DNA from: a virus
Virus record (IMG/VR): IMGVR_UViG_3300031857_000175
Span: 1-62,241 of that record
Direction: 5' to 3' (one strand)
Length of the DNA stretch: 62,241 bases
In this document: piece by piece, positions 1 to 9,056 of the stretch
How positions within the stretch are numbered: the first letter of the stretch is position 1
Layout: each line of letters opens with the position of its first letter
Made by a program: the position numbers and the translations under genes
The notes under the pieces: generated by a model
What the model was told of the DNA's origin: nothing
Seen by the model: only the letters and a program-made list of their open reading frames with translations
The model's database searches: none

Positions 1-7
1 TAAGATC

Positions 8-2233
8 ATGAAGGCCATGGACACGCTTGAAGGCCTTATGAACAAGCAGGACGCTGGCGCCGCCACGGCCTACGCGTCCATGGTCACAGGTCATCGCCCT
101 AACATCTTCACGTCTCTGACGCCCGATAAAATGCGGGTCTATCGCGGAGATATGAAGAAGTCGCACTCCCTCGATTACTTTATCGAGAAGGCTGACTCGC
201 GTGACGCGATGCACCCCAACCGCTTCCACTTCATGGTGGAGCACCCCTCACAGGGCGCCTTCATCTCGAATATCTACGATCCAGCCCTTGCGGACTACGC
301 TGCCAACGGAGGCTCTTTCGCCGAGCCTACCGAGGCTTTCGCCACGGTTGGTCTGAAAAATGTTGATTTTAGCGTAATACGACATCACGCCAACCTTCGC
401 AGGGCTGCGGACGCGATGTCCAAGAGCGTCCCGGTTAAGATGACGGACTCCGACTTCCATCAAGGGATGTCTGCCGTTAATCAGGTGATCATGAACGTCT
501 CGGACGCCGTTGCCCGCAACTACGGGCACGGAAAATCCCCGGACGGAATGGTCTACATGCCAGTTCCCATGTCCGTTGCCGCCGTGGACGAAGCTGGTGG
601 GCATCAGTACTGGCCCGACACTTTCAAAAAGCGCGAGGACTACATCGAAAATCGGGGGCTGGGCATGGATCTTGATCAAGAGGTGGATGAGGTCCTCAAC
701 GAGGCGGGCGACATCGCCGAATCGTCTGGAGATGAAGGCGAGGAGGGTGCCGACAGCGAAGAAGCGGATGTCGAATCCGATTCTGACGATGAATCTGAGG
801 CCGAGTCCGATCTCGAAGAGTCCGACACGCGCGGAGAAGATCTCAAAAAGTCGTACGATGGTATTAACTTCACACCTCCCGCAGGTGTCAGGTCCGCCTG
901 CCGCGCTGGCTTGAAGCTCAAGGAGCAGGGTCACGGTGGAGAAGGTCTTGTCAGCGCGACTGTGGCTTGGGCTCGCCGCCTCGCGGCTGGCCAGAAAATT
1001 TCACCTGCCAAGGCTCGCAAGATGAACGCGTGGTTCGCCCGCCATTCGGTTGGCAGCAGCTCGCGGACGCTGGGAGACAAGACCTCCCCCGCTTGGGTCG
1101 CTTGGCAGCTTTGGGGCGGAAACGCCGGAAAGTCTTGGTCTGCTAAACTCGTCAAGCAGATGGAGTCCCGTGGCAAGGTGAAGAAGTCCGAGACTCCTCC
1201 GCCTGTGCCGGAGGGCATCGCTATCTACATGACGCCAAAGTACCTTAAGGACGTCGCACCTGACGTTCTGAAAAGCCTTACGCAGCAAGTCTCTGCTGCT
1301 GTAAACAAGGAGCCTAGCGAATGCGGAACCTCTCTCAGCGTGGAAAAGATCTACTCCAGCGAGCCCTTGCCTACCCACTCCCCGAGCCAGACCGAAAAGT
1401 CTGTCTCGACGACGACGATTGCGGAAGCGAAGTCGAAGACTGCTTCCCCCTCCCCCGGGCTTTCAGCGCCCCTGGAAAGCTCAAAAAGGACGGAGCCCCT
1501 CCAGCAGCTCCCAGAGCGTCCGGAGCTCCCCCGCGACCTTCTGGCCGACCCCAAAGTCCGGCAGGTTCTGGCAGCCAGCGTTCTCGCCAGCTTGCGCGGG
1601 ACAATCCGGCCGCAATCAGTCGTTGAGGCCCTCGGGCTCGCCTTGACTTGCGACGGTAACGGGATGCTTCGAGCCCTTGAGGCTGGAATTATAAAGGCCG
1701 GTGACAAGCCGGGCCCTCAGGCCGCTCCAGAAGGAGCGGTGTCTCGCTACGCTGACGGTACCGTCGTCGAGAAGCGCGGCGGTAAGTGGCATGAGGTTGA
1801 GAGCGATAAGGGCAAGCCAGACGAGGATCGCTCTCAAAGCGGAAAGGGCAAGAAGTCGGACCCAAAGACCAAGCATCGTCAGGCTAAGGCCCTCGTCGGA
1901 AAGCTTCGCGAGCGCCTCAGCCAGATGAAGAACAAGGGTGCCTCTGAGAAGGAGATGAGCGTCGTCCGCTCCAAGATCAAGCAGGTCAAGCAGCGTATGC
2001 GCTCGATGAGCAAGTCCTACGATCCTTTTGCTGAGTGGCAGCGTGGGCGAGCGGTCGAGCAGCTGAAGAAGTCTGCGGACTATTGCAAGTACATGGGGTA
2101 CAAGCGAGCTGAGCAGCTTCTGTACGCCGTCGCAGCGGACGACACTCCCTCCGAGATCACGGTCGCGGTTAAGGCCGCAACGCGCACCCTCGGAACTCGG
2201 TTCAGCACCCTCTTGGAAAAGGCAATCAAGTGA
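8..2233 (+). CDS. Multidomain phage protein upstream of portal (possibly 5'-partial)
   Basis: I cannot name this 741-residue protein. From the N-terminus it has an unrecognised region of about 215 residues and a strongly acidic Asp/Glu/Ser stretch (about 220-275). Next is a compact domain (about 290-385) with the pattern GVRSACRAGLKL ... ISPAKARKMNAWFARH ... AWQLWGG; similar segments occur in phage proteins encoded near portal and capsid genes. A Pro/Ser-rich linker, a short DGTVVEKRGGKWHEV element (about 582-596) and a Lys/Arg-rich helical tail follow. The reading frame is open to the left edge, so the ATG at 8 may be internal. Its stop overlaps the portal start by 4 bases (GTGA), implying translational coupling. 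A virion or head-assembly role is inferred from position only. Confidence 0.6.
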   Translation: MKAMDTLEGLMNKQDAGAATAYASMVTGHRPNIFTSLTPDKMRVYRGDMKKSHSLDYFIEKADSRDAMHPNRFHFMVEHPSQGAFISNIYDPALADYAANGGSFAEPTEAFATVGLKNVDFSVIRHHANLRRAADAMSKSVPVKMTDSDFHQGMSAVNQVIMNVSDAVARNYGHGKSPDGMVYMPVPMSVAAVDEAGGHQYWPDTFKKREDYIENRGLGMDLDQEVDEVLNEAGDIAESSGDEGEEGADSEEADVESDSDDESEAESDLEESDTRGEDLKKSYDGINFTPPAGVRSACRAGLKLKEQGHGGEGLVSATVAWARRLAAGQKISPAKARKMNAWFARHSVGSSSRTLGDKTSPAWVAWQLWGGNAGKSWSAKLVKQMESRGKVKKSETPPPVPEGIAIYMTPKYLKDVAPDVLKSLTQQVSAAVNKEPSECGTSLSVEKIYSSEPLPTHSPSQTEKSVSTTTIAEAKSKTASPSPGLSAPLESSKRTEPLQQLPERPELPRDLLADPKVRQVLAASVLASLRGTIRPQSVVEALGLALTCDGNGMLRALEAGIIKAGDKPGPQAAPEGAVSRYADGTVVEKRGGKWHEVESDKGKPDEDRSQSGKGKKSDPKTKHRQAKALVGKLRERLSQMKNKGASEKEMSVVRSKIKQVKQRMRSMSKSYDPFAEWQRGRAVEQLKKSADYCKYMGYKRAEQLLYAVAADDTPSEITVAVKAATRTLGTRFSTLLEKAIK

Positions 2234-3720
2234 AAGAGCAACCCACCAAGCCAACCTCTACCGAAGTGAAGAAGGTCGGGCGCCGGTGGGTTGCGGTTTC
2301 CCCCCCGCGATCCGCCAACGCTGATTTTATCAACGACGCGCACCTGATGGCCCGCACCGGGTCGACGGGGGACTATCACTACGGAACGCTCAGCATCACG
2401 TATGACATGCTCGAGCAGATGGCCAACGTTCCGCAGATCGCAGGCATCCTGCAGACGCGGACAAACCAAGCTACTGACTGGGCGCGGGCGCAGGAAAATC
2501 CGATCGACATCGGATGGCGCCTGCGGATGGAAAAGCGCCAAGCGCTCCCCCTCAGAAAAGATCGCGTGGCGATCGAAAAGGCCGCCGAAGTTATCTCGCG
2601 CGCCGGCGCAGAGTGGCTTCCGGGCGGTTTCGAGCAGTTCCTGCGCGTCATCGTCCCGGACACCCTCACCTACGATCAGGTGAACTTTGAAATCATCCGG
2701 GAGAAGGACGGGACCCCGTACGCCTTTATCCCAGTCGATCCAAAAACTATTCGCCGAGCTATCCCTACCCAAGAGATTTATGGCGGAGAGCCTGCTCCAC
2801 GCTACGGTCGCTGGGACTTCAACGAGGGCTTCGTCCAGGTCATGAACTCTGGCGAGATCGTGAACTACTACGAGCCTGGGAACATGGCTTGGGGTATTCG
2901 CCGTCCGCGATCGAACATCAAGTTTTCCGGCTATGGGCACCCTGAGCTTGAGCAGCTGGCTACGATCATCACTGGCCTTGTGAACGCTCAGACCTTCAAT
3001 CAGGTCAACTTCACGACCGGTATTCACGCCCACACGGCCCTCGTCTTGAAGTCCGCTTGGGACCAGAACCGATTTAACGAGTTCCGGCGAGAGATTCAGA
3101 CTTCGATGGCGGGCGGTCGCAACTTTAAGCGAGTCCCAGTTATTCAGCTCTCCAACCAGCTTCAGGAAGAGCTCGAGGCCATCACCCTCGGTAAATCGAA
3201 CGCCGAGATGGAGTTCGCCGAGTGGATTAACTGGCTCCTGAAGGTCGCCTGCTCGCTTTATGCGATCGACCCCTCTGAGATGGGTTACATTTTTGGAGCT
3301 GAGGGCATGCGCTCGCAGCTGATAAATGCGTCCCCCACGGATCGAATTCTTCAGTCGAAGGAGCGTGGCCTTCGACCCTTGCTCAGGGCAATCCAGACTT
3401 GGATCGACTACTACGTCATCAAGCCTACGTGGCCCCAGCTTAAGTTCGAGTTCGCCGGTTTCGATGCGAGTAACGAGCGTGAGCGCCATGACATGGACAT
3501 GTCTGCGATCACTACGTACCGCACGCCAAACGAAATTCGTGCAGAACGAGGTCTCGAACCTCTAGCGACACCTATTGCTGACCTGCCACTTAATGCGTTT
3601 TTCTCACAAGCAGCCCAGAAGATTTTGGAAAATGAGGTCGCGCCGCCGCAGTTCGATATCGATACTGTTGGGGCTTTTGTTGATGGAAGGCGACTTCCAC
3701 CGTTGACAAAGCCCGCGTGA
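2230..3720 (+). CDS. Portal protein
   Basis: The 496-residue product fits phage portal proteins in length, sequence character and place. Portals form the dodecameric ring at the head vertex through which DNA enters and leaves and to which the neck attaches. An N-terminal segment rich in positions typical of portals (ANVPQIAGILQTRTNQ, then a WLPGGFEQFLR helix) is followed by a central wing/stem region and an acidic helix (NAEMEFAEWINWLLKVACSL) before IDPSEMGY, a combination common in HK97-like and T4-like portals. The GTG start at 2230 overlaps the upstream stop by 4 bases. It is followed directly by the prohead protease, the usual order in this type of head module. Confidence 0.85.
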   Translation: MKEQPTKPTSTEVKKVGRRWVAVSPPRSANADFINDAHLMARTGSTGDYHYGTLSITYDMLEQMANVPQIAGILQTRTNQATDWARAQENPIDIGWRLRMEKRQALPLRKDRVAIEKAAEVISRAGAEWLPGGFEQFLRVIVPDTLTYDQVNFEIIREKDGTPYAFIPVDPKTIRRAIPTQEIYGGEPAPRYGRWDFNEGFVQVMNSGEIVNYYEPGNMAWGIRRPRSNIKFSGYGHPELEQLATIITGLVNAQTFNQVNFTTGIHAHTALVLKSAWDQNRFNEFRREIQTSMAGGRNFKRVPVIQLSNQLQEELEAITLGKSNAEMEFAEWINWLLKVACSLYAIDPSEMGYIFGAEGMRSQLINASPTDRILQSKERGLRPLLRAIQTWIDYYVIKPTWPQLKFEFAGFDASNERERHDMDMSAITTYRTPNEIRAERGLEPLATPIADLPLNAFFSQAAQKILENEVAPPQFDIDTVGAFVDGRRLPPLTKPA

Positions 3721-3765
3721 ACGCATTTTATAGCTTCGGGTTTCGGAGAATCTTAAAGTTAACGC

Positions 3766-4476
3766 ATGTCTTCGTACGTAGCACTTCAGTCCTCAGGCGA
3801 TTTCTTGGCTTGGCTTCCTGCCGACATTACGGTGTCGTCTCCGATAGCCAAGTCAGGCAGTGATGGAGAAACCAAGCTGCTCGCTCCGATCAGCGGCGTC
3901 GCTTCTAGCGAAGCTGCCGATGCGGATGAGGACGAGATCGACCAGACCGGACTGGACTGGTCGTTCTGTCTGAACAAGGGCATTTTTACGTACGAGCACC
4001 CAGTCGACATCAGTCGCCTGGCAGGCTATCCGGAGAAGGTCGAGCAAGTTCGACTCTCTAGCGGCAAGCTTGCGACCCGCGTTAGCGGACAGCTCTATCT
4101 CAATCGCCCCTTTGGGAAACTCGTTTACGACACCCAGAAAGCAATGGCCGAAGCTGGTGGACGTCGCACACTGGGCTTTTCCATCGAAGGGCGAGTCCTC
4201 CCTGGCGGCAGAAAGGGCAAGCGAGTTACTAAAGCGCAGGTCATGTCTATCGCTATTAGCCCTGTTCCTAAAAATCCGGATACGTGGATGGATATCGCAG
4301 CTTCTATGTTCGCTCGCGGACATAGTCGTTCGACTGTTAATGCAGTTATGGCTGCAGTGGACGCAGATCCTACACTTCTGAATAAGGATCAGGTCACCAA
4401 CCGGCTTGTTAGAGAGTTTCGACACCTGACCTGGGAGCAGGCCGAGAAGCTCGCAGATGTTATCATGGCTGGCTGA
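3766..4476 (+). CDS. Prohead maturation protease (HK97/S78-like)
   Basis: The 236-residue product carries the hallmarks of phage prohead serine proteases, which cleave scaffold and capsid N-termini before DNA packaging. A probable catalytic His lies in TYEHPVDIS (His78), and the probable catalytic Ser is in LGFSIEG (Ser139), followed by the conserved AISPVPKNP segment (about 168-176). It sits between portal and scaffold/capsid genes, as expected. The C-terminal 60 residues are helical and may be a removable assembly tail. The 45-base gap before the gene has only a weak, distant GGAG, so the start is less certain than for its neighbours. Confidence 0.8.
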   Translation: MSSYVALQSSGDFLAWLPADITVSSPIAKSGSDGETKLLAPISGVASSEAADADEDEIDQTGLDWSFCLNKGIFTYEHPVDISRLAGYPEKVEQVRLSSGKLATRVSGQLYLNRPFGKLVYDTQKAMAEAGGRRTLGFSIEGRVLPGGRKGKRVTKAQVMSIAISPVPKNPDTWMDIAASMFARGHSRSTVNAVMAAVDADPTLLNKDQVTNRLVREFRHLTWEQAEKLADVIMAG

Positions 4477-4501
4477 CCCAGCTACACCCTAAGGAGCAAT
4501 C

Positions 4502-5158
4502 ATGAAAGCAAGCGAGCGACTCGCGAAGCTTCGGGACCTTCAGGTCCCCGAGGCGCAGGCTATGGATCTGGTGAAGTCGGCCATCTCGGCTGGCGAGGTT
4601 GAGAACGATCTCGAGCAGGCCTCGACGATCGACGTCAAGAAGCTTGAGGGCATCCTCGAAGAGCTGCGCAAGTCGCAGGCGGCGGTCGCTGAGCCCGTCC
4701 AGCCGATTATCCCGGCGACCGCCGGTCTCGAGCTGACCGGACTCTTCAACGCCACCGTTGCTGAGGTCAAGGCCGAGACGAGCAAGCTTTCGAAGGCGCT
4801 CGTCAGCATTGGCGAGATGATTTCGGAGCTGACGGTTCACCTGACGTCGCTCGACCAGCGCAACGCTGAGATCGCGAAGTCGCTCAGTGGTGCGCCGCGC
4901 GCGGCTGCCACGCCCGTCCCCCAGTCGGTCATCGGCGCTGTCACCAGCGCTCCCTCGCCCCACGATCAGCTCGCCGCTGGCCACTCGCCGGACGACATTG
5001 TTCGTCTGCGCAAGAGCCTCGTCGGTAAGCTGACGACCGAGCTCCGTGCTGGTGGCACGAATGACGCTCGTCGTCTTGAGCTTGCTACCGCCCTCGCCAA
5101 CGCCGCCTCGGCCAATGACCCCGCCGCCTTCGCCAAGAGCGTCGGCATCAGCCTGTAA
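4502..5158 (+). CDS. Probable scaffolding protein
   Basis: A 218-residue, almost wholly helical, charged protein without Cys. It starts at an ATG with a clear AAGGAG site and ends 11 bases before the major capsid gene. It shows predicted coiled-coil character (about 1-65 and 85-125), an Ala/Pro linker (about 130-155) and a small helical C-terminus. Position between protease and capsid, helical composition and codon use like the capsid gene all suggest the internal scaffold that guides head assembly and is degraded by the protease. There is no diagnostic motif, so the call rests on context. An alternative is a capsid-associated decoration protein. Confidence 0.55.
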   Translation: MKASERLAKLRDLQVPEAQAMDLVKSAISAGEVENDLEQASTIDVKKLEGILEELRKSQAAVAEPVQPIIPATAGLELTGLFNATVAEVKAETSKLSKALVSIGEMISELTVHLTSLDQRNAEIAKSLSGAPRAAATPVPQSVIGAVTSAPSPHDQLAAGHSPDDIVRLRKSLVGKLTTELRAGGTNDARRLELATALANAASANDPAAFAKSVGISL

Positions 5159-5169
5159 GGAGAAACCAC

Positions 5170-6720
5170 ATGTTTGATCTCGAGTCGCTCAAGGCCGACG
5201 CTCTTAATGGCGGCGGACTCGTTTCCAAGATGGCCCATGCTCTTGCCGAGGCTGAGGTTGGTAACCTCGAGCCGATGGTGAAGTCGGGTCTTTTCAATGC
5301 CGACCTCCAGCGCGCGGGCGTTTCGCTCTCGAAGGCTGAGGGCGTTAACTACCCGCTGCAGGGCGTTCCGTTCGGTTCGCAGGACCTGCCGCAGGGCCAG
5401 TTTGCCCCGCTCGTTCCCCAGTCGATCGACAACGTCCTCACCTCGATCACCTTCAGCGACAAGCACCTGAAGCTGTTCAAGATGATCCCGCGTAAGTCGT
5501 GGGGCTCGACGGTTTACGAGTACGCGCAGATCGTGACCAACGGTTCGGAAGGCCTCGACGGCTTCGTCGGCGAGGGTTCGGTCGGCGGTCTGAGCGAGGC
5601 GTCGTACCGCCGCGCCGTGGCGCAGATCAAGTACCTGACCGAGTACTTCGAAGTCACCGACGTGGCGACGATGATCACGGGTACGCTGGCCAACCAGAAC
5701 CTCCTCTCGATGCGCACGCAGCAGGCTACCCTGCACCTCGCGCGTAAGATCGAGGAGCAGGTCCTCTGGGCTGACAGCTCGCTCTCGCCCAACCACTGGG
5801 ACGGCATTATCTCGCAGGTGAAGAAGGAGGCCCCGGCCAACTTCCTCAACTCGAATGGTGCTCGCGTTGACGCCGACCGCCTTCAGCAGCTCGCCGCTCT
5901 GATTGAGCAGGGACCGCGCTGGGGTACCCCCGAGGTCTGCTTCGTCACGTCCGAGCACTACCGTAACCTCGCGCAGGAGCTCGACCTGTACGCCCGCGCG
6001 AAGTACAACGAGGGCACGAAGAACTTCCGCCTCGGCGCGGATGGCATCGAGTTCGTGACGCCGTTCGGTAACGTCGTCAAGCTCATGCCCCTGTTCTTCC
6101 TCGATCGCGGTCGTAAGACCCCGATCCCGACCGCCGTTGGCGACGGGGCTCCGGACCCGGTCCTCCCGTCGGTCAATGCCACGGTTGCTCCGGTCGCCGG
6201 CAGTAACTTCACGGCGGCTGACGCTGCTCGTGACTGGTACTTCGCGTTCGAGATCGTCGGTGACGAGGGCACGACCCCGACTGGCATCATCGGCCCTGTC
6301 GATGACGTCATCGAGGGTGGCGCGGTCACCTTTACGATGGCCGATGCGCTTGTTCCCCGTCAGGGTTCGAAGTCGATCCGCTACGTCCGCGTTTTCGCGG
6401 CGTCGGTGGCTTCCGGCGCGGACGCTCCGGACATCTCGCGCTTCCGCCCGGCTGGCTCGTTCCCGCGCAACTCGGCGGGCATGGGCGGCAGCACGTCGCA
6501 CGACATGCTCCTCGAGGTTCGCCCGGACGCGGCCCCGATCATCATCTCGGAGTGGAACTCCAGCATCGTTCAGATGCTTGAGCTCCTGCCGATGATGCGT
6601 CGCCCGCTGCCCGTGCCGCGCGCCCTGAAGCAGCAGTTTGCGCTGCTCTACTTCGCGGCCCCGGTTGTTATGCAGCCGAACAAGATGATCATCGACATGA
6701 ACGTCGAGTCGCGTACCTGA
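5170..6720 (+). CDS. Major capsid protein, with probable Ig-like insertion
   Basis: The 516-residue protein follows the scaffold candidate with an AAGGAG site and precedes a strong terminator. It has the look of HK97-fold capsids: a helical N-arm, a spine-like segment KIEEQVLWADSSLSPNHWDG (about 196-215) and a C-terminal A-domain ending near MKPN-type residues. Between about residues 324 and 430 there is an insertion rich in Val/Thr/Gly (VNATVAPVAGSNFTAADAA through RYVRVFAAS) that resembles an immunoglobulin-like beta-sandwich; such insertions are known as surface domains in other capsids. Codons are strongly restricted to C/G-ending forms, consistent with very high expression. Confidence 0.85.
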   Translation: MFDLESLKADALNGGGLVSKMAHALAEAEVGNLEPMVKSGLFNADLQRAGVSLSKAEGVNYPLQGVPFGSQDLPQGQFAPLVPQSIDNVLTSITFSDKHLKLFKMIPRKSWGSTVYEYAQIVTNGSEGLDGFVGEGSVGGLSEASYRRAVAQIKYLTEYFEVTDVATMITGTLANQNLLSMRTQQATLHLARKIEEQVLWADSSLSPNHWDGIISQVKKEAPANFLNSNGARVDADRLQQLAALIEQGPRWGTPEVCFVTSEHYRNLAQELDLYARAKYNEGTKNFRLGADGIEFVTPFGNVVKLMPLFFLDRGRKTPIPTAVGDGAPDPVLPSVNATVAPVAGSNFTAADAARDWYFAFEIVGDEGTTPTGIIGPVDDVIEGGAVTFTMADALVPRQGSKSIRYVRVFAASVASGADAPDISRFRPAGSFPRNSAGMGGSTSHDMLLEVRPDAAPIIISEWNSSIVQMLELLPMMRRPLPVPRALKQQFALLYFAAPVVMQPNKMIIDMNVESRT

Positions 6721-6736
6721 TCAACTTGTGATAAAT

Positions 6737-6769
6737 AAAAGGGGAGGGTCGCAAGGCCCTCCCCTTTTT
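6737..6769 (+). terminator. Rho-independent terminator after capsid gene
   Basis: AAAA is followed by a 10-bp G/C-rich stem (GGGGAGGGTC with GGCCCTCCCC, one G-T pair), a GCAA loop of the stable GNRA type, and a run of five T. It lies 16 bases after the capsid stop and would end or attenuate transcription of the head genes, fitting a high capsid-to-connector ratio. Confidence 0.93.
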
Positions 6770-6782
6770 GTTTGGAGGAATC

Positions 6783-7277
6783 GTGAAAGTTTACGCACAT
6801 AAATGGTTGAAGAATAACGAGCGAGTCTGCATCGGATCTTTCCGCACTATCTGCTCCTCGCCCTTTGGAATCCTTGAGCCACAACCCACGGACCCTAAAG
6901 ACATCCACATTATTGTGATCTCACGCGCCTGTGAGATGGTTGACGGCAAGCCCAAGGCAGAGCCTGGGGCAGATCATGTCGAGTCCACCGTTCTTAAGCA
7001 GAATCCCGTTGTCGAGGTTTTCGCCATCGAAGACGTCACGAAGGACGTGGATCTAGGCGAGATGGCCGAGGCCGCTGAGCGCATTTCTGCCGAAAACGAG
7101 GAAGTTTCGACGGTAGTTTCAGAGCCAGTTTCGGCTGTAGTCGAAGAGCCAAAAGACTTCGCGAACTATAGTACTTCTGAGCTCATGAAGCTGTGTGATA
7201 GCTTGGGTATTAAGGCGAGGAAGAACGCTACTCGCGCTTCCCTCGTAGAGAAGTTGGTGGCCGCTGCGCGAGGTTGA
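6783..7277 (+). CDS. Small protein with C-terminal SAP/HeH-like domain
   Basis: A 164-residue protein starting at GTG, chosen because GGAGG lies 4 bases upstream; an upstream TTG would fall inside the terminator. The N-terminal 65 residues are unrecognised. The middle is an acidic linker. The last 40 residues (YSTSELMKLCDSLGIKARKN ...) look like the helix-extended-loop-helix SAP/HeH motif, which in phages often occurs at the end of small connector-region proteins and can bind DNA. It follows the capsid terminator and is 1 base from the next connector gene. Possible roles are head completion or DNA contact at the portal; not established. Confidence 0.6.
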   Translation: MKVYAHKWLKNNERVCIGSFRTICSSPFGILEPQPTDPKDIHIIVISRACEMVDGKPKAEPGADHVESTVLKQNPVVEVFAIEDVTKDVDLGEMAEAAERISAENEEVSTVVSEPVSAVVEEPKDFANYSTSELMKLCDSLGIKARKNATRASLVEKLVAAARG

Positions 7278-7278
7278 C

Positions 7279-8217
7279 ATGGCCCTTACAGATATTGTTA
7301 CGCCAGCCTACCTTCGCACCTACCTGTCAGGTGTGGAGTTTTACAATCGCTCCAACGTCCCATACATCCCCGACGATGTGTTTACGATGCACATCAACGC
7401 GGCGGTGTCTCAGCTTGAGTCAGAGCTGAGCCTTCCGCTGCGCGGGGCTGTCGGAGCCAGTTCCACGCAAAGCTTGGACGTAGTCGATTGGGACATGAGC
7501 CGGTGGAACCTTCACCGCCTTCCGGTTCGACCAGTCAACAGGATTACAGCAATCCGCCTGCAGTACTCTAACTACCCGTCGTGGGAACTGCCCAAGGACT
7601 GGGTTGTCATTCGATCTCGCGAACAGGGTGCCATCCAAGTACTTCCCGGTGCTGGTAACATTCGTTACCTGCAGGGGCCTTGGGTAAAGTACGCTTACAT
7701 CAACTTCAACAGCGTAACGCCTGCGTACCTGCACATCGATTACGACACCGGGTTTGAGCAGGTTCTAGGGACTGGAGAGGTAGATCCTCTCAGCTCCACC
7801 TTGTCCGTCACGACAACAGACGGCAAGCCCATGGCCAACAGGATTATCCCAGGCTCTTGGGTGCTATTGGACGGGGACCCGTACCAGATCAGCAAGGTGC
7901 GCAACACCAGCTTAGAGCTCTCTAAGCCCGTGACAGCAGGCTACACGGGGGAGGTCCTACTGGCCGATTACGACAGCCTTGTCATCAGCGCTGTCTTAGC
8001 CTCGTCTGCCCAACCCATATTGGAAATGCTTGGCACGTTCCTGTACGGGCCTGGTGTCACGTCTAGGAACATCGGCATCGATGGATTGGTCCAGAGCAAG
8101 GGTATCCGAATCGACGGACCTTTCGGTGGTTGGATCAAGCTAAACCAAGACCGCTACGACAAGGCACTGACTGCACTCAGGGCTAAGTGGGGCGCCATCA
8201 ACATGTTGGTGATGTAA
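7279..8217 (+). CDS. Probable head-tail connector/adaptor protein
   Basis: The 312-residue product opens with a helical region (VFTMHINAAVSQLESELSLPL, about 34-54) like the start of gp6-type head-tail connector proteins, which form a ring under the portal. The rest is beta-rich and unrecognised. It lies in the usual connector position, one base after the SAP-like gene, and its stop codon shares one base with the next start. Confidence in a structural role is good; the exact ring is inferred. Confidence 0.55.
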   Translation: MALTDIVTPAYLRTYLSGVEFYNRSNVPYIPDDVFTMHINAAVSQLESELSLPLRGAVGASSTQSLDVVDWDMSRWNLHRLPVRPVNRITAIRLQYSNYPSWELPKDWVVIRSREQGAIQVLPGAGNIRYLQGPWVKYAYINFNSVTPAYLHIDYDTGFEQVLGTGEVDPLSSTLSVTTTDGKPMANRIIPGSWVLLDGDPYQISKVRNTSLELSKPVTAGYTGEVLLADYDSLVISAVLASSAQPILEMLGTFLYGPGVTSRNIGIDGLVQSKGIRIDGPFGGWIKLNQDRYDKALTALRAKWGAINMLVM

Positions 8218-9056
8218 TGAGATTTCCATCCCTTCAGCCTTTTACGCGAGATAACTTCAGGGTCGACCTCATTGAGGAGGATTTTCGTAATCGCGTTTGG
8301 GAGAAGGGGTCGAAAGTAGACTGGCAGCAGGTCTGCGACTGCCCATGCGGTACCACGTCCACCGTGGGCGGGAACACGTCCTCGGTACGTGATTTTCCGT
8401 TGGACTGTCCGCTCTGTTTTGGGCGCGGCAAGGTTTATACCGATCCGCAGGAAATAACGGTCATGATGACCTCCTCGTCTTCTAGCGAGGAGGTCTACAA
8501 TGTCTGGGGTGAGTTCAGCAGCGGGACCGTCTACATTACCTTCCTGCCAGAAAACCTTCCCTTGGAGTGGGACAAGATTGTCCTGAAGGAAGGCTCGCGC
8601 CTTTATTCTGAATCTAGGATCCGAAAGAACACGATAGAGCCGCTCAGGTACCCAATAATAAAGCGCAAGATCGTCTCTGGCTCAGAGAGCAGCTCGACCA
8701 CCCCGGTAGAATCAGAAGTAGGGGTTACGCTTTGTTACCGAGGCATCGATCGAGGTATCTCAAGCACCATCCCCTTGGTGGAAGGTGTAGATTTCTCCGT
8801 GACGGCGGACGGCAGGATAGACTGGACTCTCGGAGTTACATCAGGGAAGGCACCTAAGGTCGGAGAGCGCTACTCCGTCAGGTACTTCTCCAGACCTGTT
8901 TTTGTAGTTCGCGATTTCCCCTACGTCAGAAGAGATTTTTACGAAGAGGTGCGCCGTGAGCTTGTCTACCAGAACTATCCCATAAAAGTTCTCGCCGTTC
9001 TCGAGCACCTTGGCGCCTTTACGACGCAGAACCCGCCACCAGGAGAGAGTCCGTAA
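8217..9056 (+). CDS. Neck/connector protein with Cys-rich zinc-ribbon-like motif
   Basis: A 279-residue protein read from the ATG at 8217, which shares one base with the preceding TAA; an in-frame upstream start would overlap the previous gene by 30 bases and is less likely. Near the N-terminus a Cys cluster (CDCPCG, then CPLCFGRGK about 27 residues later) looks like a zinc-binding ribbon with a DnaJ-like second half. The remainder is beta-rich. Its place between connector and sheath genes suggests a neck protein. The function of the zinc motif is not known to me. Confidence 0.5.
   Translation: MRFPSLQPFTRDNFRVDLIEEDFRNRVWEKGSKVDWQQVCDCPCGTTSTVGGNTSSVRDFPLDCPLCFGRGKVYTDPQEITVMMTSSSSSEEVYNVWGEFSSGTVYITFLPENLPLEWDKIVLKEGSRLYSESRIRKNTIEPLRYPIIKRKIVSGSESSSTTPVESEVGVTLCYRGIDRGISSTIPLVEGVDFSVTADGRIDWTLGVTSGKAPKVGERYSVRYFSRPVFVVRDFPYVRRDFYEEVRRELVYQNYPIKVLAVLEHLGAFTTQNPPPGESP

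Noticed and set aside
4966-6501. Long - strand open frame opposite the capsid gene
   Set aside because: Same reason: an artefact of codon bias on the capsid strand, with shadow-type composition.
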